From Moraxellaceae bacterium REDSEA-S32_B1 (GTDB lineage: Bacteria > Pseudomonadota > Gammaproteobacteria > Pseudomonadales > Moraxellaceae), in assembly GCA_001626925.1 (NCBI GenBank), contig LUOR01000001.1, positions 1 to 55,043 on the forward strand: 55,043 bases of DNA. Direction: 5' to 3'. Below are positions 19,313 to 29,785 of this stretch, in pieces; position 1 is the first letter of the stretch; every line of letters begins with the position of its first letter. Below the pieces are notes generated by a model that saw only the letters and a list, made by a program, of their open reading frames with translations, had not been told where the DNA came from and made no database searches. The translations under genes and the position numbers were made by a program.

Positions 19313-21586
19313 ATGGACGAACAAGCATTAAAGCAAGCCGCATTGTATTATCATGAGTTTCCACGCCCTGGTAAAATTAACGTCACACCAAGCAAACAAG
19401 TCGTCAATCAACGTGATCTTGCACTCGCTTACTCCCCAGGTGTGGCTGCACCTTGTTTAGAGATTGCCAAAGACCCTGCTAATGCTGCCAAATATACCGC
19501 ACGTGGTAATCTCGTCGCTGTGGTGAGTAACGGTACTGCGGTACTTGGACTGGGTAATATCGGACCACTCGCATCAAAACCTGTGATGGAAGGTAAAGGC
19601 GTACTTTTTAAAAAATTCGCAGGTGTTGACGTATTCGACATCGAAATTGCAGAAAATGATCCTGATAAAATCGTTGATATCGTTGCCGCATTAGAGCCAA
19701 CTTTTGGCGGAATTAACCTCGAAGATATCAAAGCGCCTGAATGTTTTTACATTGAGCAAAAACTTCGTGAGCGCATGAATATTCCTGTCTTTCATGATGA
19801 TCAACATGGCACCAGTATCATCGTCGGCTCAGCACTATTAAACGCCTTGCAAATCGTCAATAAAAAGATCGAAGACATAAAAATCATCGTCTCTGGTGCA
19901 GGCGCTGCTGCACTTTCTTGCTTAGATTTACTCTGTGCATTAGGTGCACGTAAAGAAAACATCATCGTTGCCGACTCTCGCGGATTATTAACAACATCTC
20001 GCGAAGGCTTAGATGCTTCAAAAATGCGTTATGTACAAGACATCCCTGAAAGCAAATTGCACGAAGTGATCGGCGGAGCGGACATGTTCTTGGGACTCTC
20101 TGCTGCGGGCATTTTGACCAAAGAAATGGTTAAACAAATGGCGAAAGATCCGATTATTTTCGCTCTTGCCAATCCTGATCCTGAGATTCTACCTGAACAT
20201 GCTCACGAAGTACGTCCTGATGCGATCATGGCGACAGGTCGTTCGGATTATCCAAACCAAGTCAATAACGCACTGTGCTTCCCGTATATTTTCCGTGGAG
20301 CGCTGGATGTTGGTGCAACCACCATCAATGAAGAAATGAAAATTGCCTGTGTACATGCAATTGCTCGTATGGCGCATGTCGAGGCGGATGCCGCTTCTTA
20401 TGGTGAGAAGTCTGGTAGCTTTGGTCGTGATTATTTGATTCCTCGTCCACTAGATCAGCGTTTGATTCTTGAGATTGCACCTGCTGTGGCACGTGCTGCG
20501 ATGGAGTCTGGTGTTGCGACTCGCCCAATCGAAGATTTTGCGATTTATCATCAACGTTTGTCTGAGTTTGTTTACAACTCGGCATTTATCATGAAGCCAA
20601 TTTTTGCCAAAGCGAAGACTGCACCAAAACGTATTGCCTACGCTGAAGGTGAAGATATTCGTGTACTTCGTGCAGCGCAAATTGCGATCGATGAAGGTAT
20701 TGCATTCCCAATCTTGGTTGGTCGTACCAAAGTCATCGAAGACAACATTCGCAAACTTGGCTTGCGTATGGTTCACGGCGAGAATATTGAAATTGTCGAC
20801 CAAGAACACAATCCATCTTATGAAGACTTTTGGAAAGATTACTACAATGTCTTAAAGCGACAAGGTATTACTGTTGAATTTGCACAGCGTGAATCACGTC
20901 GTCGCTCGACGTTGGTCGCTGCTATGTTGGTGAAATTTGGCAAAGCGGACGGCATGCTCTGTGGTACATATTCAGGCTATGACGTGCATTTAGAATTTGT
21001 CAAAGATGTGATTGGCCTAAAAAATGGTCATCAAGCATTCTTTACATTAAATGCATTAATGCTCGAAGATCGCAACCTCTTTATTGCTGATACTTATGTC
21101 AATACCAATCCAACTGCTGAACAGTTGGCTGAGATGACCATTTTGGCCGCTGAAGAAGTGCGTCGTTTTGGGATTACGCCACGTATTGCCCTGCTTTCTC
21201 ACTCTAGTTTTGGAAGTGATCAAGATGACCCAAGCGCACAGAAAATGCGTAAAGTATTTGACATCTTGACAGAAACAGCGCCTGACCTCGAAGTAGAGGG
21301 TGAAATGCACGGTGATGCAGCCATGGATGAAATCATTCGTGATTGGGCGTATCCAAACTCACGCTTTAAAGGTTCAGCAAACTTGTTGATCATGCCGAAT
21401 CTTGATGCTGCAAATATTTCATTTAACTTGCTCAAATCAACCGTCGGTAACAACGTGACGATTGGTCCGATCTTGTTAGGTGTTGCAAAACCTGTTCATA
21501 TCTTGACACCAACAACTACGACTCGTCGCATCATCAATATGACTGCGCTTACTGTTGCTGAAATCCAAGAGAATGAAAAAGCTTAA
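19313..21586 (+). CDS. maeB: NADP-dependent malic enzyme with C-terminal phosphotransacetylase-like domain
   Basis: 757 residues. The N-terminal malic enzyme domain (about 1-420) contains YSPGVAAPC, the metal/substrate segment [19 protein letters not shown], and the nucleotide-binding [11 protein letters not shown]. The C-terminal part (about 430-757) is the phosphate acetyltransferase-like domain that in MaeB proteins binds acetyl-CoA and regulates the enzyme rather than catalysing acetyl transfer. It decarboxylates malate to pyruvate with NADPH formation, fitting the glyoxylate-shunt (aceA) metabolism elsewhere in the window. It is monocistronic with its own terminator. Confidence 0.95.
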   Translation: MDEQALKQAALYYHEFPRPGKINVTPSKQVVNQRDLALAYSPGVAAPCLEIAKDPANAAKYTARGNLVAVVSNGTAVLGLGNIGPLASKPVMEGKGVLFKKFAGVDVFDIEIAENDPDKIVDIVAALEPTFGGINLEDIKAPECFYIEQKLRERMNIPVFHDDQHGTSIIVGSALLNALQIVNKKIEDIKIIVSGAGAAALSCLDLLCALGARKENIIVADSRGLLTTSREGLDASKMRYVQDIPESKLHEVIGGADMFLGLSAAGILTKEMVKQMAKDPIIFALANPDPEILPEHAHEVRPDAIMATGRSDYPNQVNNALCFPYIFRGALDVGATTINEEMKIACVHAIARMAHVEADAASYGEKSGSFGRDYLIPRPLDQRLILEIAPAVARAAMESGVATRPIEDFAIYHQRLSEFVYNSAFIMKPIFAKAKTAPKRIAYAEGEDIRVLRAAQIAIDEGIAFPILVGRTKVIEDNIRKLGLRMVHGENIEIVDQEHNPSYEDFWKDYYNVLKRQGITVEFAQRESRRRSTLVAAMLVKFGKADGMLCGTYSGYDVHLEFVKDVIGLKNGHQAFFTLNALMLEDRNLFIADTYVNTNPTAEQLAEMTILAAEEVRRFGITPRIALLSHSSFGSDQDDPSAQKMRKVFDILTETAPDLEVEGEMHGDAAMDEIIRDWAYPNSRFKGSANLLIMPNLDAANISFNLLKSTVGNNVTIGPILLGVAKPVHILTPTTTTRRIINMTALTVAEIQENEKA

Positions 21587-21619
21587 GGCAAACCTGCTTT
21601 TATAATTTTCCATTGCAAT

Positions 21620-21649
21620 AACCTCTAATGTTTTCATTGGAGGTTTTTT
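21620..21649 (+). terminator. Rho-independent terminator of maeB
   Basis: An 11-pair stem, AACCTCTAATG (21620-21630) with CATTGGAGGTT (21635-21645) including one G-T pair, has a TTTT loop and is followed by six T. Confidence 0.93.
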
Positions 21650-21740
21650 GCTTTTAGGCTTTTAATTCAAATAGTTCAAAGCGCTTGATTTTTGTTATGA
21701 TCAGAACAATATTTTTGCAAATTTTTATTGATACGTTGTT

Positions 21741-22976
21741 ATGAAAATCTATTTAGTCGGCGGTGCAGTACGTGATCAGCTCTTAGATCGTAAAGTGATC
21801 GAGCGTGATTATGTCGTGGTCGGTGCAACGCCTGAGCAAATGATTGCACTTGGCTATCAACAAGTTGGTAAGGATTTTCCTGTATTTTTGCATCCTGAAA
21901 GCAAAGAAGAATATGCCCTTGCACGTACTGAGCGCAAAAATGGACACGGCTATCAAGGCTTTGACTTTTTCACTTCGCCTGAAGTGACTTTGGAACAAGA
22001 TTTATCACGTCGCGACTTGACGATTAATGCTATGGCGATGGATGAAGATGGCAATATCACCGATCCTTTTCACGGTACGCAAGATTTAAAAAATCGAGTG
22101 CTACGCCATGTGTCCGATGCTTTTATTGAAGATCCACTGCGTGTATTGCGTGTTGCTCGATTTACTGCACGCTATCATACCTATGGCTTTCAGATTGCAC
22201 CTGAAACCATGCAACTCATGCAAAAGATTAGTGCATCAGGCGAACTCTCTCACCTTTCTGCTGAACGTGTATGGAAAGAAACCGTAAGAGCACTGGCAGA
22301 AAATGATGCTGATGTGTATTTCTCTGTGCTTCGTGAAAGCTGTGCTTTAAAAGTTTGGTTTCCTGAAGTTGATGCCCTCTTTGGTGTACCACAACGTGCT
22401 GAATATCATCCCGAGATTGACTGTGGTATCCATACGCTGATGTCATTACAACAAGCGTGCAAGAACAATTTTTCAACCATCGTTCGCTTTGCAGTGCTAT
22501 GTCATGATTTAGGGAAAGCCCTTACACCCGCTGATGTCTTACCACGACATATCATGCACGAACAGCGTGGTATTGAACCTGTCAAAACACTATGCAAACG
22601 CTTAAAAGTCCCCAGTGATTTTCAGCAATTGGCATTGAAAGTGTGTGAATATCATTTGCTTTGTCATCAGTTATTTCAGCTTAAAGCATCCACGATTTTA
22701 AAACTCATAAAAAGCCTTGATGCCTTTCGCAAGCCTGAGCAAGTGGTTTACTTTGCGCAGGCTTGTTTATGTGACGCACGAGGTCGTTTACATTTTGAGG
22801 ACAAGCCATATCCACAAGCTGAAGTGCTGATGCAATTAGCGCAACAGCTTGCGAATTATAAAATTAAAATTCCTGAAGGTCTGCAAGGTAAAGCGATTGC
22901 TGAGCATCTAGATCGTGAACGGTCTAGATGGATCGCTGATTTTATGAAAGCAGCAAAGCCAAAGCATTCTGTTTAA
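21741..22976 (+). CDS. cca: CCA-adding tRNA nucleotidyltransferase
   Basis: 411 residues, close to the 412 of the E. coli enzyme. It adds or repairs the 3' CCA end of tRNA. The N-terminal nucleotidyltransferase core has LVGGAVRDQLL, then ERDYVVVG carrying metal-binding acidic residues, RRDLTINAMA and DPLRVLRVARFTARY. An HD domain (LCHDLGKAL, about 253-261) is present C-terminally, as in the gammaproteobacterial enzymes with added phosphohydrolase activity. The ATG at 21741 gives the canonical MKIYLVGGAVRD start. It is convergent with the broken SDR gene. Confidence 0.96.
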   Translation: MKIYLVGGAVRDQLLDRKVIERDYVVVGATPEQMIALGYQQVGKDFPVFLHPESKEEYALARTERKNGHGYQGFDFFTSPEVTLEQDLSRRDLTINAMAMDEDGNITDPFHGTQDLKNRVLRHVSDAFIEDPLRVLRVARFTARYHTYGFQIAPETMQLMQKISASGELSHLSAERVWKETVRALAENDADVYFSVLRESCALKVWFPEVDALFGVPQRAEYHPEIDCGIHTLMSLQQACKNNFSTIVRFAVLCHDLGKALTPADVLPRHIMHEQRGIEPVKTLCKRLKVPSDFQQLALKVCEYHLLCHQLFQLKASTILKLIKSLDAFRKPEQVVYFAQACLCDARGRLHFEDKPYPQAEVLMQLAQQLANYKIKIPEGLQGKAIAEHLDRERSRWIADFMKAAKPKHSV

Positions 22977-23021
22977 ATGACTGATTAATGTATTTTGACT
23001 TTGCTTTATTTGAAATGTGCT

Positions 23022-23831
23022 TTATTTCACTTTACTTTTTCGTATCATCTTATACATCAGCTTCGGCGATACTCTAGAGATTGCTACGCCAAGCTTTTCT
23101 TTCAGTCCACCCACGACGATGTATTCTTGATTACTCAGCAAAGCTTTAACCACTTTTTGTGCAAAATCATCGGCATCTAAACCATTTTCAATTGCTTCAT
23201 CTTGATGCGCTTGGGCTTGCCCTGCACCATTCAACGCATTAAAAGACACATTGGTTTTGACAAAACCTGGGAAAACCACCGATACGTTGAGTCCTTTCTC
23301 GGCATATTCAGCACGCAAGCTATTCGCCCACATATGGATTGCACCTTTTGCCGCTGAATAACTGGCTCGGTATTGTGTGCCGAGTAAACCTGCCACACTG
23401 GAAATAAACACCACATGTCCTGAGCTTCGCTGTTCAAGATAAGGTAAAGCCAATTTGGTTAAGTTAATTTGCGCAAAATAGTCAATTTCCATAATGCGAC
23501 GCTCGGTATCCATTGAAGTATCTGCAATCAAAGCACGTTGGCTCAGCCCTGCATTGTTAATGAGATAATCAATTCGCTGACATTTTTCAATGACTTGCTC
23601 TACCGTCTGCTGTGCTTGATCTGCTTTAGTCACATCGAATGGCACACAGAGGTGATATTCAGGATGATTTAACTGCTGACGCACACGTTCTAGCTCGTCA
23701 CTTCGACGAGCAGACAACACCACTTTTGCACCGAGATTGGCAAATACTTGAGCAAGTGCTTCACCAATCCCCGAGCTTGCACCTGTGATCCATACTACTT
23801 TCTGCTCAAGTGTTTATGCGTTATCACTCAT
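23022..23831 (-). pseudogene. Short-chain dehydrogenase/reductase gene with stop at codon 6
   Basis: The ATG at 23831, with AAGGAA just upstream, begins MSDNA and is followed by TAA (23814-23816). The same frame continues TLEQKVVWITGASSGIGEAL, the Rossmann TGxxxGIG of classical SDRs, and stays open to 23022 with YSAAKGA (catalytic Tyr/Lys) and NNAG. The first usable start after the stop is a GTG at 23723, past the glycine motif, so no functional NAD(P)-binding domain could be made by re-initiation. A single change in a lysine or glutamine codon would restore a 269-residue protein. Its substrate is not predictable. Confidence 0.82.
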
Positions 23832-23880
23832 TTTAATTCCTTGCTCCTTATATGACTGATTTCACGCCGAACAAGTGCAG

Positions 23881-23894
23881 TAAGTATGTACTTA
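23881..23894. promoter_or_regulatory. Perfect 14-base palindrome, possible operator
   Basis: TAAGTATGTACTTA lies 50 bases upstream of the disrupted SDR gene, a position suited to a repressor site of the TetR or GntR size class. No regulator gene is adjacent, so the binding protein is unknown. Confidence 0.35.
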
Positions 23895-24064
23895 TTCCAA
23901 AGCGAGTTTTATCCATATTACGAAGCCATTTTGTCATGGTTGCGTTATATCAGTTGTCACTCAAATGACGGTCATTTATCGCAGATCAATCATTGCCCTT
24001 TTCTGAAAATTGCAAATTGAAATCCACATTATAGAAAAACTCAGAAGTAAAAAAACTCTCTAAA

Positions 24065-24748
24065 CTAAGCCGACTCAGCATAAATAAACTTTTGAAAATG
24101 TTCAGCATAGCGCATTGCAAGCTGTGGAGAAGAATGCTGTCCCATTTTTTCAATGCGCTTATAGCCAATACTGGTAACGAGATGAATCACGCCATTTAAG
24201 GTTTTATCCACCACAAAATTAAATTTCAGCATCGACTTTGGCTTACGAATAAATTCCGTCACACCCAGATCAATCAATTCGATAATATTTTTCAACATTG
24301 AATCAATCGCTGACAAATCACCTTGTTGAATGCGCTCAACATCTTTCAGCATACTTTGCACCAGTGCATCAGGCACTTCATAGCGGAGCAAACTGGTTTT
24401 GGGATGACTCGAATCAAAGTGCGCTACCATATGATTGGATACAGGTGTTAGGCGATCATTATTAAACATGCCGACTGCCCACGGCATATATTTTTGCAGT
24501 TGCTCTCGGATTTGACCCAAGACTTTTTCGGCTTCATCGGCATGATCCGCAAGTTCAGGTTGTTGTTTATTGGCATGGATGAGTTCCATAAATACTTGAT
24601 CAAGCACTTGATGAGTAATCTCGGTAAAAACTTGCCCCAAGTCTTTTGACAAATCTTTGCCATCACCATGATTGAGCCGTGTATTAATATCTTCAAGCTC
24701 ACGATAGGTTCGATCGTGTATTTTTAGATGGACATTTTGTGTAGTCAT
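24065..24748 (-). CDS. Hypothetical 227-residue cytoplasmic protein
   Basis: I do not recognise the family. I chose the ATG at 24748 (MTTQNVHLKIHDRTYREL) because AGGGGT lies about 8 bases upstream; a longer frame from 24838 has no such site. The protein has no signal peptide or membrane segment. It is probably mainly helical: an N-terminal charged region with ELEDINTRLNHG, a region with YMPWAVGMFNNDR near the middle, and a hydrophobic C-terminal half with NIIELIDLGVTEFIRKPKSM. No catalytic motif is visible. It stands divergent from valS. Confidence 0.72.
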   Translation of the reverse strand: MTTQNVHLKIHDRTYRELEDINTRLNHGDGKDLSKDLGQVFTEITHQVLDQVFMELIHANKQQPELADHADEAEKVLGQIREQLQKYMPWAVGMFNNDRLTPVSNHMVAHFDSSHPKTSLLRYEVPDALVQSMLKDVERIQQGDLSAIDSMLKNIIELIDLGVTEFIRKPKSMLKFNFVVDKTLNGVIHLVTSIGYKRIEKMGQHSSPQLAMRYAEHFQKFIYAESA

Positions 24749-25050
24749 CGCTACGTACCCCTGCTTTTTATTTTTAAATCTTTGCGTCCAAATTCCTTTG
24801 ACGCATTTTTCTGCGTAATGATCAAACTGAAAAATCAAGCTTAAAGATTAAATTTGAAAATCAAATCAGTTGACCAAGCATACGCTATTCTTTCATCAGT
24901 GTAACAAGTCCGTCCTAGATGCTCAATTGCATTTTCGGCATGTATATTTTCTTATCCATCGCATCGTAAATGCACAATCGTTGCATATATTTTTACGACT
25001 ATTTTTGCTAGAATGACGCCAATTTTTTGCTATTTCATACGCCATATCTA

Positions 25051-27981
25051 ATGACTGAACAAAACTCAAACCAAGCCTCAAATACCGCCCAAAATATTGC
25101 AACCACTTACGATCCATCTGATATTGAACGCAAATGGTACAAAGTCTGGGAAGACAACGGTTACTTTAAACCACACGCTGCAGAAGCGAATTCAACAGCG
25201 ACGCCTTTTACCATCATGCTTCCACCGCCGAACGTAACAGGTAGCTTGCACATGGGTCATGGTTTTAACAATGCCATCATGGATGCGTTGACTCGATACC
25301 ACCGCATGCAGGGGCATAATACTTTGTGGCAACCAGGTACCGACCATGCAGGTATTGCAACGCAGACAGTCGTCGAACGTCAGCTTGGTGAACAAGGCAT
25401 TACCCGTCATGATCTTGGGCGTGAAAAATTATTAGAAAAAATTTGGGAATGGAAAGAAAAGTCAGGCGGAACGATTACAGGTCAGATTCGTCGTCTTGGT
25501 TCTTCGGTAGATTGGACACGTGAACGCTTTACCATGGATGATGGTTTATCCGATGCTGTGAAAGAAGTCTTTGTACGCTTGCATGAAGAAGGCTTGATTT
25601 ATCGTGGTAAACGCCTCGTCAACTGGGATCCAAAGCTACATACTGCCCTATCTGACCTTGAAGTGGAGAGCAAAGAAGAACAAGGTTCATTGTGGCATTT
25701 CCGCTATTTCTTTGAAGATAAATCATTAAAAACCAAAGATGGCAATGACTATCTTGTGGTGGCAACCACTCGTCCTGAAACACTACTTGGCGATAGTGCG
25801 GTTGCAGTACACCCTGAAGATGAACGCTATCAGCATTTGATTGGTAAAAATATCGTGCTACCGATCACAGGTCGTCTTGTGCCTATCGTTGCCGATGATT
25901 ATGTAGAAAAAGACTTCGGGACAGGCTGTGTGAAAATCACACCTGCACACGATTTCAATGACTATGATCTTGGCAAACGTCACGATCTACCAGTGATTAA
26001 TATCTTTGATAAAGATGCAAAAATCTTGGCCGAATTTGACTGGATGGAAAAAACTGGCGTACCAGTAACTAAAACTATCACCGCACCTGAAAGCTATGTC
26101 GCACTTGAGCGTTATGTTGCTCGTAAAAAATTAGTTGCCGAAGCTGAAGCCGAAGGTTGGTTAGAAAAAATCGAGCCATATACCCTCAAAGCACCACGTA
26201 GTGAGCGCTCTGGTGTGGTGGTTGAGCCATTATTATCAGATCAATGGTATGTCAAAATTCAACCGCTTGCAGAGCCTGCAATCGAAGCAGTGAAAAATGG
26301 CGACATTAAATTCGTTCCTGAACAGTACAGCAATATGTACATGGCATGGATGAACAATATTCAAGATTGGGCGATCAGCCGTCAACTATGGTGGGGACAT
26401 CGTATCCCTGCATGGTACGACGATGCAGGCAATATCTACGTTGGACGTAACGAAGCTGAAGTTCGTGAGAAGCATAACCTAGCGAATGATCTTGAAATCC
26501 GTCAGGATGAAGATGTACTCGATACGTGGTTCTCCTCTGCGCTGTGGACGTTTTCAACGCTCGGTTGGACTGGCGATGCACAAAAAGATGCGGAAAATTA
26601 TTTCTTAAAAACCTTCCATCCAACCAATGTCTTGGTGACTGGTTTTGACATCATTTTCTTCTGGGTTGCCCGAATGATCATGATGACTTTGCACTTCGTC
26701 AAAGATGAAAATGGCAAACCACAAGTCCCATTCAAAACTGTGTATGTACATGGTTTGGTACGTGATGGCGAAGGTCAAAAAATGTCAAAATCTAAAGGCA
26801 ACGTGCTCGATCCTTTAGATTTGGTCGATGGTATTGATCTTGAAACATTGGTACAAAAACGTACCACTGGCTTGATGAATCCGTCAACAGCACCGAAGAT
26901 CGAAAAAGCCACGCGCAAAGAATTCCCAGAAGGTATTAACGCATACGGTACAGATGCGCTACGCTTTACCTTCTGTGCGCTTGCTAATACTGGTCGTGAC
27001 ATCAAATTCGACATGAAACGGGTTGAAGGCTATCGCAACTTCTGTAATAAGATTTGGAATGCGACTCGCTTTGTGATGATGAATGTCGAAGGCAAAGAGG
27101 TTGCACAAACGGCACAACCTGAGCTTTGGGAATTGCCTGAACAATGGATCATCAGCCGTCTACAAAAGGCAGAGCAAGCGGTAAAACTCGGCTTTGAAAC
27201 CTATCGTCTAGACCTTGTGGCTCAGACCATTTATGACTTTATTTGGAATGAATATTGCGACTGGTATGTCGAACTGACCAAGCCTGTACTCAATGATGAA
27301 AATGTTTCTGAAGCACGTAAAGCCGAAGTTCGCCGTGTCTTGCTTTCAGTCATGGAATCTGCGTTACGTCTTGCGCATCCATTGATGCCGTTCTTAACTG
27401 AAGAAATTTGGCAAACGCTTGCACCGATGCTCGGACGTGGTGGCGACACCATTATGCTTGCGCCATATCCTGTTGCCGAAGAAGCGAAAATCAATAATCA
27501 AGCCGAAGCGGATATGGATTGGTTACAAGCCTTGATCGGTGCGGTGCGTAATATCCGTGGTGAAATGGGCTTGGGTAATGCTCGCCTGTTGCCTGTATTA
27601 TTACAAAATATCAGCGATGCAGAACGTACTCGTATTGAGCGCATTGAGCCATTATTTAAAGCTTTAGCAAAAGTGGAAAGTATCGAGTTCTTAAGCAAAG
27701 ATCAAGAGCCACCACTATCATCGTCAAGTGTGGTCGGTCAGGCTTCAGTATTCGTGCCAATGAAAGGCTTGATTGATCCAAAAGCTGAGCTTGCTCGTCT
27801 GCAAAAAGATTTGGACAAAGTGCAAAAGCAACATGACCAAATCGCAGGCAAACTTGCTAATGAAGGTTTTGTTGCCAAAGCACCGCCTGCTGTGGTCGAA
27901 GGTGAAAAAGTGAAATTGGCGGAATTTGCCGATCAACTTAGCAAGATCAAGGCGAATATGGAACAGATTGCGAATTTGTAA
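25051..27981 (+). CDS. valS: Valyl-tRNA synthetase
   Basis: 976 residues from the ATG at 25051 ([11 protein letters not shown]); an in-frame TTG at 25027 would add eight residues and is less likely. Class I synthetase with the HIGH motif as [14 protein letters not shown] (about 56-69), the editing domain with [12 protein letters not shown], and the KMSKS motif in [10 protein letters not shown] (about 573-582). The C-terminus carries the coiled-coil arm ([19 protein letters not shown]) typical of ValRS. No strong ribosome site is visible. A terminator follows the stop. Confidence 0.97.
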   Translation: MTEQNSNQASNTAQNIATTYDPSDIERKWYKVWEDNGYFKPHAAEANSTATPFTIMLPPPNVTGSLHMGHGFNNAIMDALTRYHRMQGHNTLWQPGTDHAGIATQTVVERQLGEQGITRHDLGREKLLEKIWEWKEKSGGTITGQIRRLGSSVDWTRERFTMDDGLSDAVKEVFVRLHEEGLIYRGKRLVNWDPKLHTALSDLEVESKEEQGSLWHFRYFFEDKSLKTKDGNDYLVVATTRPETLLGDSAVAVHPEDERYQHLIGKNIVLPITGRLVPIVADDYVEKDFGTGCVKITPAHDFNDYDLGKRHDLPVINIFDKDAKILAEFDWMEKTGVPVTKTITAPESYVALERYVARKKLVAEAEAEGWLEKIEPYTLKAPRSERSGVVVEPLLSDQWYVKIQPLAEPAIEAVKNGDIKFVPEQYSNMYMAWMNNIQDWAISRQLWWGHRIPAWYDDAGNIYVGRNEAEVREKHNLANDLEIRQDEDVLDTWFSSALWTFSTLGWTGDAQKDAENYFLKTFHPTNVLVTGFDIIFFWVARMIMMTLHFVKDENGKPQVPFKTVYVHGLVRDGEGQKMSKSKGNVLDPLDLVDGIDLETLVQKRTTGLMNPSTAPKIEKATRKEFPEGINAYGTDALRFTFCALANTGRDIKFDMKRVEGYRNFCNKIWNATRFVMMNVEGKEVAQTAQPELWELPEQWIISRLQKAEQAVKLGFETYRLDLVAQTIYDFIWNEYCDWYVELTKPVLNDENVSEARKAEVRRVLLSVMESALRLAHPLMPFLTEEIWQTLAPMLGRGGDTIMLAPYPVAEEAKINNQAEADMDWLQALIGAVRNIRGEMGLGNARLLPVLLQNISDAERTRIERIEPLFKALAKVESIEFLSKDQEPPLSSSSVVGQASVFVPMKGLIDPKAELARLQKDLDKVQKQHDQIAGKLANEGFVAKAPPAVVEGEKVKLAEFADQLSKIKANMEQIANL

Positions 27982-28007
27982 TTTGTGGCACAAGCCTTAA
28001 CTTAAAG

Positions 28008-28037
28008 AAACCTAGTGCATTCGTGTTCTAGGTTTTT
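28008..28037 (+). terminator. Rho-independent terminator of valS
   Basis: AAACCTAG (28008-28015) pairs with CTAGGTTT (28028-28035) and is followed by a T run. Confidence 0.85.
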
Positions 28038-28113
28038 ATTTTTGCACATACTAAATACCATTATTTGATCGACTCAACCCTCTTTAATCAAATTGCCATT
28101 TCTCTAATTTCAA

Positions 28114-28296
28114 GGGGGTGATGCCACGCCAATCGGTGGTTTTGACAATGTATTGCTAGATGAAATTTTAAGTTTGTCTGCATTTAGTCTGCGTAGCGTG
28201 GTGGTTATGGCGCTTGGCTATCGAAGCACTGAAGACTTCAATGCGGACTTGCCAAAAGCACGTTTAAGCAAAGAAGTGGTGATTCGTTTTTTTATA
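28114..28296 (+). pseudogene. C-terminal remnant of an NfsB-type nitroreductase
   Basis: One frame reads GGDATPIGGFDNVLLDEILS, then SVVVMALGYRSTEDFNADLP and KARLSKEVVIRF. This matches the C-terminus of NfsB-like FMN nitroreductases (E. coli has a similar GHHSVEDFNATLPKSRLP end). The frame is closed upstream by TAA at 28105, and nothing before it resembles the first two thirds of the enzyme, so only about 60 codons survive. Downstream the frame drifts into non-homologous residues to 28359. It lies between valS and purT and is not expected to function. Confidence 0.72.
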
Positions 28297-28474
28297 AGTC
28301 ATTGCCAAAGCGACTTTGTATTTTCAAAAAGTATAAATCTCATCATATTTATTGTGTAAATCTTGATCATTTTCTAACATTTGTGCATAGATCAGCCTGT
28401 CTTTAGGCTATATGTCCTGCGCTCGGTCTGCTATGCTAAAGCCCACGATTAAATGATTATTTTAGGTTGACGGC

Positions 28475-29683
28475 ATGACAGTACGCATCGGGACTCCTTT
28501 ACAATCTTCTGCAACTCGGGTGCTATTTCTAGGTTCAGGTGAGCTTGGCAAAGAGGTGGTAATTTCCCTGCAACGACTTGGTGTTGAAGTGATTGCAGCA
28601 GACCGTTATGACCATGCGCCTGCCATGCAAGTTGCACATCGCAGTTACACCTTGAATATGAATGATGCGACAGCATTAAAGGCTTTAATTGATGAACTGA
28701 AGCCACACCTGATCGTACCTGAGATCGAAGCGATTGCCACCGAAGTCTTATTAGACATTGAAGCACAAAATATTGCTACAGTGATTCCGTCTGCGAAAGC
28801 GGTCAATTTGACCATGAATCGTGAAGGCATTCGTTGTCTCGCTGCCGAAGAATTAGGCTTACCGACGTCGATTTATCGCTTTGCTGATAGCTTGGAGAGC
28901 TTCCGTGCTGCCTGTGATGATATTGGCTATCCAAACTTTGTCAAACCTGTGATGTCATCTTCGGGCAAGGGGCAATCTCGTGTTACCAACTTTGAAGAAG
29001 TCGATGCCGCTTGGGATTACGCCATGCAAGGTGGTCGAGTCAATCAAGGGAAAGTGATAATCGAATCGCAAATCAACTTTGATTATGAAATTACCCTACT
29101 GACTGTCCGAGCAAAAAATCCTGAAACAGGTGTCATTGAAACCCATTTCTGCGATCCGATCGGACACCATCAGGAAGCAGGTGATTATGTGGAAAGTTGG
29201 CAGCCTCAGCCGATGAGCGAAACTGCACTGATTGAAGCCAAACGCATTGCCGACAAAGTCACAACGGCACTGGGTGGTTGTGGCATTTTTGGTGTGGAAT
29301 TATTTATCAAAGCTGACCAAGTCTGGTTTAGTGAAGTTTCCCCTCGTCCGCATGATACAGGTCTGGTGACCTTAGCGAGTCAATTCCAAAGTGAGTTTGA
29401 GCTCCATGCCCGAGCAATTCTTGGTTTGCCTGTGAATACCACTCGCCACAGTACTGCTGCCAGTGCAGTGATCTACGCAGGTCAAGATGGTGAGAATTTA
29501 AGATTTAGTAATTTGCAACACGCATTATCGCACCCTGATACGGATTTACGCTTATTTGGAAAGCCTGAAGGTTTTGTCAAACGCCGTATGGGTGTGGCGA
29601 CAGCGCGTGCAGAAACGATTGAAAGCGCACGCCAACTTGCCAAAGCGACTGCCGATGCGGTACAAGTTAATCCATCGGAATGA
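28475..29683 (+). CDS. purT: Formate-dependent phosphoribosylglycinamide formyltransferase (GAR transformylase 2)
   Basis: 402 residues. An ATP-grasp enzyme that makes formyl-GAR from GAR, formate and ATP in purine synthesis, bypassing the folate-dependent PurN. Motifs are [20 protein letters not shown] (19-38), the ATP-grasp [13 protein letters not shown] (about 152-164), the metal-binding FGVELF, and [10 protein letters not shown] (about 285-294). ATG start with AGGTTGAC upstream. It stands alone, with the nitroreductase remnant before it and glnD after it. Confidence 0.96.
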   Translation: MTVRIGTPLQSSATRVLFLGSGELGKEVVISLQRLGVEVIAADRYDHAPAMQVAHRSYTLNMNDATALKALIDELKPHLIVPEIEAIATEVLLDIEAQNIATVIPSAKAVNLTMNREGIRCLAAEELGLPTSIYRFADSLESFRAACDDIGYPNFVKPVMSSSGKGQSRVTNFEEVDAAWDYAMQGGRVNQGKVIIESQINFDYEITLLTVRAKNPETGVIETHFCDPIGHHQEAGDYVESWQPQPMSETALIEAKRIADKVTTALGGCGIFGVELFIKADQVWFSEVSPRPHDTGLVTLASQFQSEFELHARAILGLPVNTTRHSTAASAVIYAGQDGENLRFSNLQHALSHPDTDLRLFGKPEGFVKRRMGVATARAETIESARQLAKATADAVQVNPSE

Positions 29684-29785
29684 TGATGTTTTATTAACAT
29701 GAAAGTTTTAACCTAAACGCATAATTCGGCATTCATTGATTCGAAAATATACTTTTAAAAGCACCTTTTTTAAAGAGCACATCGC

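Noticed and set aside
28153..28359. A small independent 68-residue gene
   Set aside because: The sequence matches only the C-terminus of NfsB-like nitroreductases and then drifts; it is a remnant.
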